64,000 nt of DNA, from the NCBI GenBank assembly GCA_905147135.1, contig LR990053.1, forward strand, positions 14,768,501 through 14,832,500, given 5' to 3'. Numbering within the stretch: position 1 is the first letter of the stretch; each line of letters begins with the position of its first letter. Origin of the DNA: Blastobasis lacticolella. Its lineage: Eukaryota; Arthropoda; Insecta; Lepidoptera; Blastobasidae. Positions 24,922 through 36,204 of this stretch are shown here, piece by piece. A program made the position numbers and the translations under genes. The notes beneath the pieces were generated by a model. That model made no database searches. It was not told where the DNA came from and worked only from the letters and a program-made list of their open reading frames with translations.

Positions 24922-25059
24922 AATAATCATCTTTTGGCGTTAATGTCCCGGTTGTGCTCTCGAGCAAGAGAGCCCGGGGTCCGCCTTGACCATGATTCAG
25001 GATTTGGCGATCAGGTATTTACAGTGGAGCGACTACCACCTGACCTCCGTGCTACCAGT
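24922..25059 (-). mobile_element. Family A SINE, 3' half
   Basis: AATCATCTTTTGGCGTTAAT, GAGCCCGGGGTCCGCCTTGA, ending at CCTCCGTGCTACCAGTTCAT. No head. Confidence 0.75.
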
Positions 25060-25387
25060 TCATGTTACATAGACAAATCCTTATTTGGCCCAAATACACA
25101 TACACACAAATTAAATTATCAAAAAAGCAAAGTAGGGCGATGTGACGTTGGACTAAACTGGACCAGCCTCTCGCGTAATGCTATGGAGGGCAACAGCCAA
25201 TCACAGCGCTGATTTGCAGGTTGACCCAGAGTTCACACAGTTTAGATTAAAATATAACCCAGTCTGCAGCTCGAAACGACATCAGAGCTGACACATTGTG
25301 ATGTGTACTACGGTAGAAAATAATGCAGTACTTTGACTGTAATTATAATTCTACCTACAATATAAGTGAAAATGATATGAACCCAAA

Positions 25388-25754
25388 ATCATGATCATCA
25401 TCTTGGCGATGATGTCCCGGTTGTAATGTCCGGCGCATGAGGGCCGATTTCCATATTGGCCACGATCTAGGATTTGGCAGATCAGATAATTACAGCGGAG
25501 TCACTGCCATCTGACCTCCGTGACCCTCCTACCAGGGGAACGTTACCAGATTGGATCATGCGATTACACATTCAGTCGCCTGAATGTGCGGGTTTCATCA
25601 CGATATTTTCCCTCACCGTAAGATAATTTCATTTCAGATAATTTCCATTCAACTAATGGACATAACTCAGAAAAGAGTCATTGGTGCATGGCCGCAGTAG
25701 GATTCGAACCCGGTACCTCTATCTCTCGCTTAACCACTCGGCCACCGACCCTCC
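25388..25754 (-). mobile_element. Family A SINE, near full length, diverged
   Basis: Both ends are present: tail ATGATCATCATCTTGGCGAT and head with GGTTCGAATCC on the minus strand. The middle has a small duplication of GATAATTTCATTTCA type near 25622-25645. More mutated than the 34-kb and 46-kb copies. Confidence 0.8.
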
Positions 25755-26169
25755 GAAATGTAACCAAAATAAACGAGTTAAGCCCAAAAGGCGAAGCCAA
25801 GTCGTATATCAAAGAGTAAAATCTCGACTACACTGCCAGCTACATACCCATAGCTGCTATAGTACAAGTGCCGTATTCATGTCGCATAGCCGAACCCAGG
25901 AAGTCTCGAAACGACGTCATCTACAGACATCCGGGTTGGACGGAGCTCCAGTCATTTGATTTCCTGCGTCTATGATGAGCTGTACCCTCACCGCCGTTTT
26001 CTGATCTTTGGATATGCAAAGATTTTTGTCGGTTACCAGTGATTTTCGTACGATGGGAATTGCAAGGGAAAGTTGAAAGTTTAGTATTAATTCTTTAAAG
26101 ACGATGATCGACAGTAAATGCGGATAATCCCCGATCAAGTTCACTTAAACTTAAATGTTTAAGTAAAGC

Positions 26170-26350
26170 TAAGTATGTATGTATGTAATCTCTTTATTGC
26201 ATCAATTTATAACATTACAGGAAATAAAAATAGAGTTTATAATGCAAAGGCGAGCTTAGCCCACAACGGGATTTCTTCCAGCTAACCTTTGATAAGCCGA
26301 GAAGACCTTTGATGAGCGGTGAAGGCAATTAAGAGTAAAAACAATTAACT
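26170..26350 (-). mobile_element. LINE 3' end relic ('CTCTTTATTGC' family)
   Basis: GTATGTATGTATGTAATCTC, then TTTATTGCATCAATTTATAA. The same opening (GTATGTAAACTCTTTATTGC) occurs at 56745-56764, followed in both by an AAATAAAAATA or AAATAAATATA run and a GC-richer block. These are typical minus-strand LINE ends, with TTTATT as the reverse of AATAAA. Confidence 0.5.
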
Positions 26351-26380
26351 ATAAAGAATTTAACCCCATATATACATATA

Positions 26381-26915
26381 GCGGCCCGCCCCGGCTTCGC
26401 CCGGGTACCACTACGGGTACACAGAACAGAATGAACAGATATAACGGAAAAAATAACACAACATTCGAATATTAATATCAAAATGTAATTTGATTAATAT
26501 TATGCTCTATTGCGAATGCAATAGAATACAGATTATCCATAGTGATCCATACACGTGCGTTCGTCACTGTTGTATTTACGCGCTGTTATAAAACAGAATT
26601 TGTATAAAACAGACAAATTGTGACGCTAACCTCTGACCTCAGGTGCAGGTGGTGGTAGTGCGAAACTACGAAAGTAGATGGCGTAGTCGTGTTGTGTGAA
26701 ATAGCAATATATTAGTAGTAGAAAATATTATGTATTAATATTAGGTGTTATCGGTATATACCGTTATAATATATTCGTTATCTAATATAACGAACACCTC
26801 CAATGTCAAGTAAAAAATTGCCGCGCGGCACACTCGCGCGGTCGGCTCCCTACGCAGCGGTCGTGTGTAACCCGTGTACCCGTAGTGGTACCCGTGCGAA
26901 GCCGGGGCGGGCCGC
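26381..26915. mobile_element. 535-bp non-autonomous element with 42-bp terminal inverted repeats
   Basis: The left end begins GCGGCCCGCCCCGGCTTCGC and runs through 26422. The right end 26874-26915 is its reverse complement over 42 bases with one mismatch. TA flanks both ends (26379-26380 and 26916-26917), as expected for an element duplicating TA. The interior is AT-rich, has no open frame of note, and contains a short palindrome CGGTATATACCG near 26755. The right-end motif (GAAGCCGGGGCGGGCCGC) also resembles ends of common lepidopteran repeats, so two inverted copies of one such end is the alternative. Confidence 0.65.
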
Positions 26916-27285
26916 TAGTATTTTATAATAGCATAATTGGGACCTTTTTTTTTAGGCATAATTGTTTGAAAGTTTTGGTTTTCAAGTAAAATAAATAAGA
27001 ATTAATTTGATTTTAATATGAACAGTTTATTGAATAGAAGTTTTCATAAAAAAATACATACAATACTTAAATAGGTGCTTTAAAAAGAGTGTGACACTGC
27101 TATAAAAATAAACTGTCAAGGTTTAATAAAGTAATTTATGCGCAGTTTTGAAAATAACTCCTAATCGATAGAAAGAAAATGTGCTCTATCTGAAATGTGC
27201 TCTATGGAAAAATCTAAATGTTCAATATCGGTAGCGTCCGCTGCGTAAGGAGCCGACCGCGCAATTAAGCCGCGCGGCTACCTAT
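26815..27285. repeat. Inverted pair of a GC-rich 'GCGCGGTCGGCTCC' segment
   Basis: At 26817-26863 the plus strand reads GCCGCGCGGC, then GCGCGGTCGGCTCCCTACGC, AGCGG. At 27234-27280 the reverse complement carries GCCGCGCGGC, GCGCGGTCGGCTCCTTACGC, AGCGG. The two segments are the same repeat in opposite directions about 370 bp apart. The left one overlaps the right part of the 26381-26915 element. Confidence 0.65.
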
Positions 27286-27599
27286 CTTACAGACGTGCAC
27301 GCCCCACTCCTGTATTTCAGTGCCCCCTCCACCCCGCCCGCCGCGATGCCCAGCGCGCTTTTCAGACTGCATCGCAAACAACGGCCACGGCGCTATGGCG
27401 GTTTTGTTTACTGTTTGAATTTTTTAATTCGTAATATCTTTTGAATGGAAAGTCCAATTTAAATAATTTAAAAACTATTTTATAGGTAGTTAAATGGTCT
27501 TGACCATAACATAATTTATTTGGATAAGGATTAATATAAACACATAAATAGCATGGTTTGAATTTGGTTAGCATTTTAATTAATGTTTAAAATGAAAAA

Positions 27600-27975
27600 A
27601 GTTGTTGTAGTGACATAACTACAATAGTTGGACATATGCTACCGCGGAGTTTTTTGTAGACATTATGATGTTCTTCAATATTGTTGTACATTATTTTGTT
27701 CTATCGCTAATAGTTTCGGCAGCGCATTCGACGAAAGACATTTCAAGACTCATTTTTCTACACCTTCGGTTACATTGTTCAAATTTTACCAAGGATCCCT
27801 AATTTTTTTCAAAATGAAATGTAGCCTATGTCAAATTGGAAGAATGTAGCATTCTATTGGTGAAAGAATTTTTTAAATCGGCCCAGTACTTTTTGAGCCT
27901 ATTCATTACAAACATACAAACATACAAAAATAGGTACAAATCTTTCCTCTTTATAATATTAGTGTAGAAGTGTAG
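27600..27975 (+). mobile_element. 3' end of an RTE-like interspersed element
   Basis: The segment ends with ATCGGCCCAGTACTTTTTGA, GCCTATTCATTACAAACATA, then TTCCTCTTTATAATATTAGT. This closing word set (AAATCGGTCCAGTAGTTTT...CTTTATAATATTAGTGTAGA) is the familiar terminus of abundant lepidopteran RTE-type repeats. Upstream it includes TACCGCGGAGTTTTTTGTAG and ATTTCGGCAGCGCATTCG-like text. The 73-residue plus-strand frame over it is not a recognised protein. Confidence 0.6.
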
Positions 27976-28129
27976 ATGAGGATGTAAATATAGGCAGACT
28001 ATAATATACTAATTACTAATCAAATACTAATACCAGTACATAAATGAACAATTCCTAATATACATAAATATTCAAAATATAATAAATAAACGTATACCAT
28101 ATGACAACAGATATATAAATAAATAAAGC

Positions 28130-28250
28130 TAAGTATCGTCTCGATTAAACTGGCTTTCAAATGGAGACAATTGCGTCCAAATCGGTACACAGACAGACAT
28201 ATATGTGTATCTATGACTTTGAAAATCTGTCTGTGACATAGTTCCCAAAC
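28130..28250 (+). repeat. Repeat fragment related to 46325-46810
   Basis: GTATCGTCTCGATTAAACTG, then CGTCCAAATCGGTACACAGA, CAGACATATATG. It shares word order with the host repeat of the 46.4-kb SINE. Confidence 0.45.
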
Positions 28251-28259
28251 GTAGGGACC

Positions 28260-29576
28260 GATTTGCATACACAGGTCAAGCTTATAAGACCACTCTTTTT
28301 TGGATAGGATTTATAAAAGAACTAATCTTTGAATCTATGATTAAAATTTCAACGAGTTAGTTCTGTGAGGGGGCGGAGTGTTAAAACGGTTGTGGGTATT
28401 GTTAGGTGAAGGCTTGGGGCTAAATCAACCATAATCACATGCCCGTATTGAGAGATCGGCTGCGATACCAAGGGTTCAAGTGTCAAAAGTCGCGGGTCGC
28501 GGACCGTTTCACCCTGTTATGGTTTGGGCCGTGATCCTTTGCGATGGGAGCTCTTTGTATCCCATTTGATCCTATCCCATTGCAGGGTATACATTGTTTG
28601 GATTGTAGAATACGTAAGTAAATGTGGAACTGCGGTCGGTTGAGTATAAAACAGCATGTCGCGATGAATAACTTTGATAAAAAGATTCGAGACCAGATCT
28701 AATATTGTAATTGTTCAATTCAAATAATTTACTTCGAAATAAGTATTCCATAAGTTGTTAGTACAAAATGAACAAAATCGATTAAGTTACCTATGGTCAA
28801 TTCAATATTACAGGTACCTATTATGTATTTTATGTATGTACCTATAAATAGAAGGGAAGGAGAATAACGTTGTATCCCGTGGATCTTGGCCAATCTAAAA
28901 TCTGAAGACATCATTTACCGTAAACTAAACATCTCCTAATATTCCGTAGTCATTCCAACTTCACAAAATCACGTACTACAGTGCTGTACAAAAATTTAAA
29001 CCAGGACGGTATCCTATAGAGGCTTTGTATGAAATCCTGCCCGTCATGTGCAAGTAGATTTATAGCGCTTTGCTTTCCGGCCGCACTTCTATACGGTCTT
29101 TGCACTTCCATGTAACTACAGGATTGATGGGCACCGGAAAACTCGGAAGCAAAGTGAATTATTTCTATGGTCCCTTTTAAGTTCATTGAAAATGAATTAA
29201 ATTTTTGAAGATGAGTCATTCTGGATTCTATTTAGTAGGCACTGATATAAGCCTACAAATCATCTATATATCAAACCATATATTCTATTGCCGTATCGTG
29301 GATAGTGACGGTACAATACTTCTGATATCACATATTCACAAAAATGTTTTAATGAAACAGGTCGTAAGACGTCTAGTGCGTAGGCGCCCAAGCAAAATGG
29401 CGCATGAAAAATTATTTGACATGGCAACCAAGGCATTTTCTTTTTGTTTTCATATACATATTAGTTTGTTCAGCCATTGCTATGTATCAGAGTTGCTAGG
29501 GCAAATAACTATGAAATTATCTTCCTTTTATTTATGTATCCATGCATGTCACATCTTTTTAAATAGTATTATAATC
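28260..29576. other. No gene seen; the window's longest plus-strand frame without a known domain starts here
   Basis: The 145-codon plus frame at 29205-29642 is rich in Ile, Phe, His and Ser, as random AT-rich sequence is, and runs into a family C repeat. It has no recognisable motif, so I do not call it a gene. Confidence 0.35.
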
Positions 29577-29752
29577 CAAAGTCGCTTCCTGCTCTGTGTA
29601 TGTACACTTAGATCTTTTAAACCACCCAACAGACTTAAATAAGGAATCGTCTATAAATAGAGAGATCCAAGAAGAAAGTTCATAAGTATAGTTTAATATC
29701 ATTTTGTGTAGAACATCACGCGAACGAAGTCGCGTCTTACCAGCTAGTTCTG
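29577..29752 (+). repeat. Family C repeat, diverged
   Basis: AAAGTCGCTTCCTGCTCTGT, TTAGATCTTTTAAACCACCC, later CGCGAACGAAGTCGCGTCTT, ACCAGCTAG. The centre is decayed. Confidence 0.6.
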
Positions 29753-30980
29753 AACATGACAAACACAAAAGTATGTCTCAGCATTCCCAGTTACAACACG
29801 ACATAGATAGCTTATATGATATTCATTGCAGACAGTCACTAACGGTCGCTAGCCTAATACAAACTGGGGATATACAAAGCATCGCCGCTCGGCAAGCAAG
29901 ATAACCGCCCGCCAGTTGCATAAACTCGGTCTGTGCAGTTTTAACAAAGATTTATGGCACCCTGGTCGTCTGGTGTCGCCTTTATATGAATTATAACTGC
30001 ACTTTGTGTTTCCTTGCCATTCTTAAATGGATCGTTCTAGTAGTTTCTTTGTTACATTAGCTGTACTGTGAATACAATGCTTTGTAATGCTGATGTTGGA
30101 CTTCGTTCGCATTTCGGTGGTTTTATTTTTGGGACCTTATTTAAGTGTACTTTGTATTTGATGAGCGGTGTTCCTATGACATGTTACAGACTGGTAACCA
30201 GTGACAGACTGTTATATAAGGAAGTTTGCCACCTTAATCGTATGCAAAATAGTTTTAGGTCACAAGAAGGTACCTATGCGTGGTGTATTTTAGGTTTCAT
30301 AATTTACATTTTATACATATCTCACCAAATCAGGAGAATTTAGTTGCCAAGGCAATCATTGTTGAAATGTATCAAACCTCTGGAAGAGGCAAGTACGTAA
30401 ATCTATGTGGTCAAACTCTATCAATCCTATTTCTCTATAAGCCCGAAGCATGGATATAATAAATACAAGTAATATCTAGAGTCAAATCCTGATCTCGGAT
30501 GATACCGAAACATCCCTTATTTTTCTATTGTCCAGTCTTTTGCAATGGCCTTTTAGAGCTTGTAAGAATAACACCCTCAACAAAGTCCAGAAAATTTCAC
30601 TCCACTTGCCAAGTAACTGTCGAATTCATATACGGAATTACACACGCTGGTGTGCAATACCGAGTCACCAAGTTGGCTGTTCTTGGCTATAAATTTTGCA
30701 AATGCTACACCATTTAGGAGATTTACCCGCCTTTAGTGGAGGGAAAACGTGAGATTTTGAATTTTTAATACGGTTGACGGTTCGCTTTCGGATTATTTGG
30801 GCTCTGTGCTCACTTGGGTCGTTCTCTGTTGCTAATTAAACTGTGTTTACAAGGTTCTAACAGTTCGCGGAATAGTTGACTGTGATCAAGAAGTTTCTTA
30901 CTTTAAAGTTATGATGTTAGAAAAGATTTCATCGTAGATTAAGTTTCAAAGGTGTATGTAATGCATCTATACACTATATT

Positions 30981-31165
30981 TACAACAAAGTCGCTTCCCA
31001 CCGTCTGTCCCTATGTATCTATGTACGCTTAAATCTTTTAAACTACGCAACGGATTTTTAACAATAGATATAGTGATTCAGGAGGAAGGTTTATGAGCAA
31101 GAAAAAAGGGTAGACAGGGGTAAAGTAGGTGTACGAGCACGAATTCGCGCTAGGTCAACTAGTAT
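30981..31165 (+). repeat. Family C repeat
   Basis: ACAACAAAGTCGCTTCCCAC, CGTCTGTCCCTATGTATC, AACTACGCAACGGATTTTTA, GGAAGGTTTATGAGCAAGAA, AAAAGGGTAGACAGGGGTAA, ending CGCGCTAGGTCAACTAGTA. Well preserved. Confidence 0.7.
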
Positions 31166-32127
31166 ATTAAAACACCCAGAAATTCTAATACAATTCATCA
31201 TTTTAATTTCTTCTCTGCCGGGATACGAACCCTGAGCCTCTGCATAGCACCTTGTACCGTCTGTATTGTAGGTGGACTGTGTGCTCGATTCGCACTGAGC
31301 TAAAATAAAAACAAAACAGAAAGCCTAATCAATAAGAAACCATGCGTACTACGCTGAATCTATGGATTCTCAGGCCCGTCTTCTATCGACTACCACAAGC
31401 TAAAATCCTGACACACCTTCTTTGCCTCTTCAGAATAAGCATTTGGAACAGTAACTATTTGCCCCGTATCTATATAAATAGACTGAAACTACGCCGGAGG
31501 CTTGAGGCCATGTCGGTAAATCATAAAGCTTCGCAACTATTATCGTGACGTCACTATATAGCGGCTTCTCATCTGCCTCGGGGTACTCTGGGAAATTATA
31601 GTTCAACTGTTCTGCTTTTCCCGCGGTTTTATTCATATTATTGTTTAGTATTTAGATGTTTTGTGGAGAATGGGTTCTAGAGTGTTAAAGTCACTCAAGG
31701 ACAAATACACATACAGTCAAAGATATTGGACTAAGAGCATAGATAGAGCCTCGACCTATAGAGACTGTACACTGTCACAATTCTATACAAATGACTCTAA
31801 GTCATACAAAAAGCTAGTGCATTAAGATGACCAAGGTCACAAAATTTGACAATAGCGGTGGTTACGGAGCAGTATTTGACAACATATAGTCGTCTCTTTT
31901 GGATATGTTATATGCATGGTGCATACAAGAAGAAACAAAATATAGATTGTGACTTCATCTGTGAGTAGGCTATTCTATGCTTCTATGTCCAATTTGTTGG
32001 TATACAGTTCACAGTTTGTGGCACGTTCCATTTGTTATAAGCACCGATTAAAGTATAAAGTATACTCATTTAATCGAAATATTAAGTGAATGAAGTTCAG
32101 TCCATACATCTAGTCTTAGAATAAAAT
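31166..32127. other. No gene seen
   Basis: AT-rich with short frames only. A TCTGCCGGGATACGAACCCTGAGCC word near 31215 (read in parts) hints at another tRNA-derived remnant but is too short to assign. Confidence 0.35.
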
Positions 32128-32404
32128 TAAATAATAATAAATAATCGTGGACAAATTCACACAGCGCCATCTCGCCCCAAAGTAAGCAAAGCTTGTGTTA
32201 TGGGTGCTAGAAACTACACATATACTTTTTTTTTTTAAATACATACTATTTATACATAGAACACCCAGACCCGTAAAATAAATTAAAATTCATAATTTCA
32301 ATTTCTGCCCGGCCGGGAATCGAACCCGGGACCTCTTGCGTGGCAAACCGGAATGTTGCCACGCATGCAAGGGCATGTTGACCACTGAACCACTCGGGTC
32401 GTCA
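32128..32404 (-). mobile_element. Family B SINE with expanded anticodon arm
   Basis: Head on the minus strand: GACGACCCGAGTGGTTCAGT, GGTCAACATGCC, perfect B box GGTTCGATTCC. Compared with other copies there are about 25 extra bases in the anticodon region that form a 9-bp stem (GCGTGGCAA / TTGCCACGC, 32338-32364). The body is complete with an ATAATAATAAATAAT tail. Confidence 0.85.
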
Positions 32405-32973
32405 CAAAATTTCAATAATCCATATCTAACATTTACTGCAAACTTTGTAACAACAGCTAACGCATTTATTCTCCCAAAGAGATAGTTCAAATCACGTGAT
32501 CACAGTCAATCTTCTTAAAAAACAATCTCCATGCTGGGCTCATAATCTAACAGCGTACATGGCGTCCACGCTTGCACGTGACATGGGCGGCCATTTATCA
32601 AACTCGGTGCCCACTTCCGTTATTAATTAAATGTCATTTTCGCGCCAAAAAGTTAATTAAGCCATTAACGGTAGCTGGCTGAAATTTACACGCTCCTATA
32701 TGTTGGAAGCAATATGTGGGTAGACGTGGCGTAGTTATGATGCGTTTTCGTTGCAATGTTTGTTTTATTTGATAGGCAATTGCGTTCAAAAATATTGCAG
32801 CTGTAAACGGCGCTAAATCGAATGATTAGATTTGCGTGGACGGCGTTCATTTCAGAATAACAAAAACATAAAACAAAATCGCTTCCGATAGGATGTCGAT
32901 GGATTTTGTAATAAAAAAAGTTACATAAACATACTGGACAGCCGACCAAAGCGGATAAACATTGTTTTTAATT

Positions 32974-33100
32974 TGATAGAATTAAAACACTTTTTTACAC
33001 AGACAAAACATGACGATGATTCATTCGGAACCGGTTGCAATATATTAAGTTTATTTTAAAAATAGTGAAACTTGTGTAAAAAAGTGATTTAATTCTATCA
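32974..33100. repeat. 28-bp inverted repeat, one mismatch, 71-nt loop
   Basis: Left arm 32974-33001 starts TGATAGAATTAAAACACTTT. Right arm 33073-33100 ends TTTAATTCTATCA. 27 of 28 positions pair. It sits in AT-rich unique DNA with no known repeat at its ends. Confidence 0.8.
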
Positions 33101-33185
33101 TACAGAAGAGTTCCACCAAGAATGCACCATACAAACTATTAACCATTTTTAATTTGAATTAAACACAACTACTTACAAAGCCCGC

Positions 33186-33446
33186 ACAAAAATCACTTAC
33201 AACGTCGACAAAGGAAGCAATTCGCTGCAAATTCCATTTGCATTCGGGATTGCTCAATTGAAACTGCAGAAAATCCATTTTAAAGCGGGAAGGCAAGCTA
33301 CAAAGGGCCCGCGCATCGTCCACATCCATTACCTTCGATGAATAACACGTCGGTGGCATGCCCAGTTGATTGATTGGACGACAGATAGGCGGTATGGCCG
33401 GATTGCCTTGGTCAAACCATCGGCAGGCGTAACTTTTTAAAAACAA
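33186..33446 (-). other. Possible exon, unidentified
   Basis: A minus-strand frame opening MFLKSYACRWFDQGNPAIPP runs into two GTAAGT donor-like sites: after the codon for the second V of FVDV (donor at about 33199-33204), and shortly downstream. It has relatively even codon usage and several Cys and Trp. No family is recognised and no strong acceptor is visible upstream. Confidence 0.2.
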
Positions 33447-33701
33447 TTCCGAAATTGGAACGCTGTTGCGGCCAGCACGTTTTAATTGGGTTTCTGTTTG
33501 TTCTGCCGATGATTTGGCGTTGCTTTAATTTCATTGTAGGAAAATTTTTATTTTGTTGCCTGATTCGTTCGGTTGGTATTCATTATTTTGATTGGTCAGT
33601 AGATTATAAGTGCTTTAGGAGGCCTCTTCGATATTTTGTGATGATGCTGCGAGTTGGGAATGGGTTTTGGCGGCAACCGAGCAAGGAGGTCACCTACTTA
33701 G

Positions 33702-34112
33702 TGATAATTGCAGAAGAATGACTGCCTTTTGATCTCCGCGTCTCTGTTAACAAGGGAACCTGAGCAGTTTGGATTATGGTTACACATTCAGTCTTCAGCA
33801 GACTTGATCAAGAATTTAAAAGAGCACTATCTCTCTCTTTAATATACTGTTATAGTTATAGTATATATTTGTTATATGCATTAATAAAAAGCATTTATTT
33901 ACTTTAAGTAGGTACTGATAAGCTTGTATACACTCCTATACCTAATTGTTGACTATCTTTTTCTTTTTGACTTTATGGTTTTGCTGGTAGAAAACTCAAC
34001 TCTGGAGTTAAACTCTCCTTTGTGCTTCAGTTACCTTCTGTTAAATTGATTTTATTATATTGTATACAACAAAGAATAAGAACCGTAAGAGCATCGGTTA
34101 GTGTTCAATTTA
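33702..34112 (-). mobile_element. Family A SINE remnants split by about 290 bp
   Basis: Left remnant GATAATTGCAGAAGAATGAC to TGGTTACACATTCAGTC (33793). Right remnant AACCGTAAGAGCATCGGTTA (34081-34100). The intervening block 33794-34080 is AT-rich and not otherwise seen in the window. Either an insertion with a local deletion, or two independent fragments. Confidence 0.5.
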
Positions 34113-34459
34113 ATATCCTTTCAATATTGCGACGTTACTTGCTCCAACAATAGGGACCTTTGACAAATAATTCCTTTCAAATTGTTACTTCAACACTGAT
34201 AAAGGCACAAACCTACGCAGAGGAGTAATAGAATTGCTACGACAATCATTCCGTAGCGTTTTCGTAGCATATCTACGCCGAGTCGTAGCGGCCATAGCAT
34301 GCAGCAATAAAAACTATAAGTTCGGATTATGTGACACTACGCTATTGTTACATACGCTGTGGAATGCACAATCTTCGTTGTTGTTGTAGGACTAGTCATT
34401 CAGTCTAATAGAGTGTGTTTTTGGTGTGTGAAGTTTTCAGAATCATAATATTTATAATA

Positions 34460-34804
34460 TAAAAAATAATAATCATCTTGGCGTTAATGTCCCGGTTGTG
34501 CTCTCGCGCACGAGGGCCTGGGGTCCGCCTTGACCATGATCCAGGATTTGGCAGGTCAGGTAATTACAGTGGAGCGACTGCCATCTGACATCCATGACCC
34601 TGCTACCAGGGGAACCTGACCAAATTGGATCATGGTTACCCATTCAGTCGCCTGAGCAGGTTTCATCACGATGTTATCCCTCACCGTAAGAGCATCGGTT
34701 AGTATTCAACTAATGTACATAACTCGGAAAACAGTCATTGGTACATGGCCGGAGCGGGATTCGAACCCGGGACCTCTGGCTTACGATACTCTAACCGCTC
34801 GGCG
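34460..34804 (-). mobile_element. Family A SINE with perfect 20-bp target-site duplication
   Basis: Flanked by GAATCATAATATTTATAATA at 34440-34459 and again at 34805-34824. The element's 5' end is cut just inside the A box (begins GCCGAGCGGTTAGAGTATCG on the minus strand), the B box is intact, and the 3' tail is an ATGATTATTATT-type run. The perfect duplication marks it as a young insertion. Confidence 0.92.
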
Positions 34805-35709
34805 GAATCATAATATTTATAATAAAGTTAAAAGAAAAATTATGACAGCATGCTGTAGTCTTCAAGTTAACGAGTAATAACTTACTTTTATCAGTCAAAT
34901 GTGGTGCAATCACCACATCTTCGATTTCGTCTCTAACACTAGGTATATTATTTACAAATAAATATGATAGAGATAGTAAACGATAAAAATAAAATGAATA
35001 TATACCCGTCCTTTCCGATTCATATAAACTATACCAATTTAATCAGTGTATTTTCATACATAACAAGCCTTTTTCTCACATTAATTTCGGTAAGTCTACT
35101 TTTATCTAATATGATGTCATTAAAAACCACAACCGCCCCAAGAAGCATCTGCGCTCACACAGCACTCAAATTTGTTAAAGTAAGTTTTCGAATTTTGCAC
35201 ACCGCTGCACTTAGTTGCGCCCGCGGGGCTAAAATAGCGGAAACTATGATTAATGTATGGCAACGTCTGAACGCTTGTGGTTCGTTTTGGCTTAGTTAGA
35301 TCGTAGAATTGGGCAATATTCCTTTGCAATTTATCTGTCACTGGTTTTGTTCAATCAATGACATTTATTTAAGTCTTAATTTAATAATATCTCACGACAA
35401 GTAGGTGCTTTATACAAACATCTGAAAATAAATCAGGATTTAAGTTTTTTTTGGTTACGAAGGCGAAGCTTCTCTCAGAAGGGCAATCCCTTTGTCGCTG
35501 AGCCAGCGTTATAAGTAAATAGTAGAAGTAGTAGTAATCATTGACAGTGGAGTGGAGCACAGTGTCCCTACCACAAGTGTGTCCGCGACAAAACTCGCGC
35601 CGCAAGAGAGCATCTGTCTCTTTCTCTCCATACTAAGACGATATACATAGCAATACCTATGTCGCGCTTTTTCTCGCTTATCGCGCGCTAGAGCAACTTG
35701 TGCTAGGCC

Positions 35710-35940
35710 TACTGTGGAGCGACTGCCATCTGACCTCCGTGACTCTGCTACCAGGTGAACCTAAATACATTGGATCATGGTTACACTTTCAGTCGCCTGA
35801 ATCACCTAAGAGCCCCGGTTAGTATTCAACTAATGTACATAACTAAAAAAAATAATTGGTACATGGCCGCAATGGAATTCGAACCCGGTTCCTCCCACTA
35901 ACGAATCAGATACCTTTACTACTACGCCAGCAACACTCCA
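35710..35940 (-). mobile_element. Family A SINE, 5' part with head
   Basis: CTGTGGAGCGACTGCCATCT, GCTACCAGGTGAACCTAAAT, and on the minus strand the B box GGGTTCGAATTC. A deletion removes the CACGATGTTTTCCC part of the body. Confidence 0.75.
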
Positions 35941-36204
35941 ATATTTATTCTCGTACATCACATAGTACAATTGCGAAATCTCGACACGCGGACGGACAAA
36001 TAATTTCCGCAGTGGGCTGCCATGTCCGCACAGATAAATTAAACAAACTTTAATTAAAGACCTCCCATTCGTCTACTGCCACACTTCCCCCCCCGTCCAA
36101 CGCTGGCTGCGGAATGAGGGCAATAACAACAGACAAAAATGGAAAGGGAATTATAGTGTTTTAACTAGCTAAATTTATTTTTGTGGTTTTGCGCGTTTCG
36201 TAGG

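Noticed and set aside
29205..29642. 145-codon plus-strand open frame
   Set aside because: Composition is that of random AT-rich sequence, there is no domain, and it ends inside a family C repeat.
32290..32490. tRNA-Gly-like sequence as a functional tRNA gene
   Set aside because: The acceptor stem does not close, the anticodon arm is disrupted and a SINE body follows; it is a tRNA-derived SINE.
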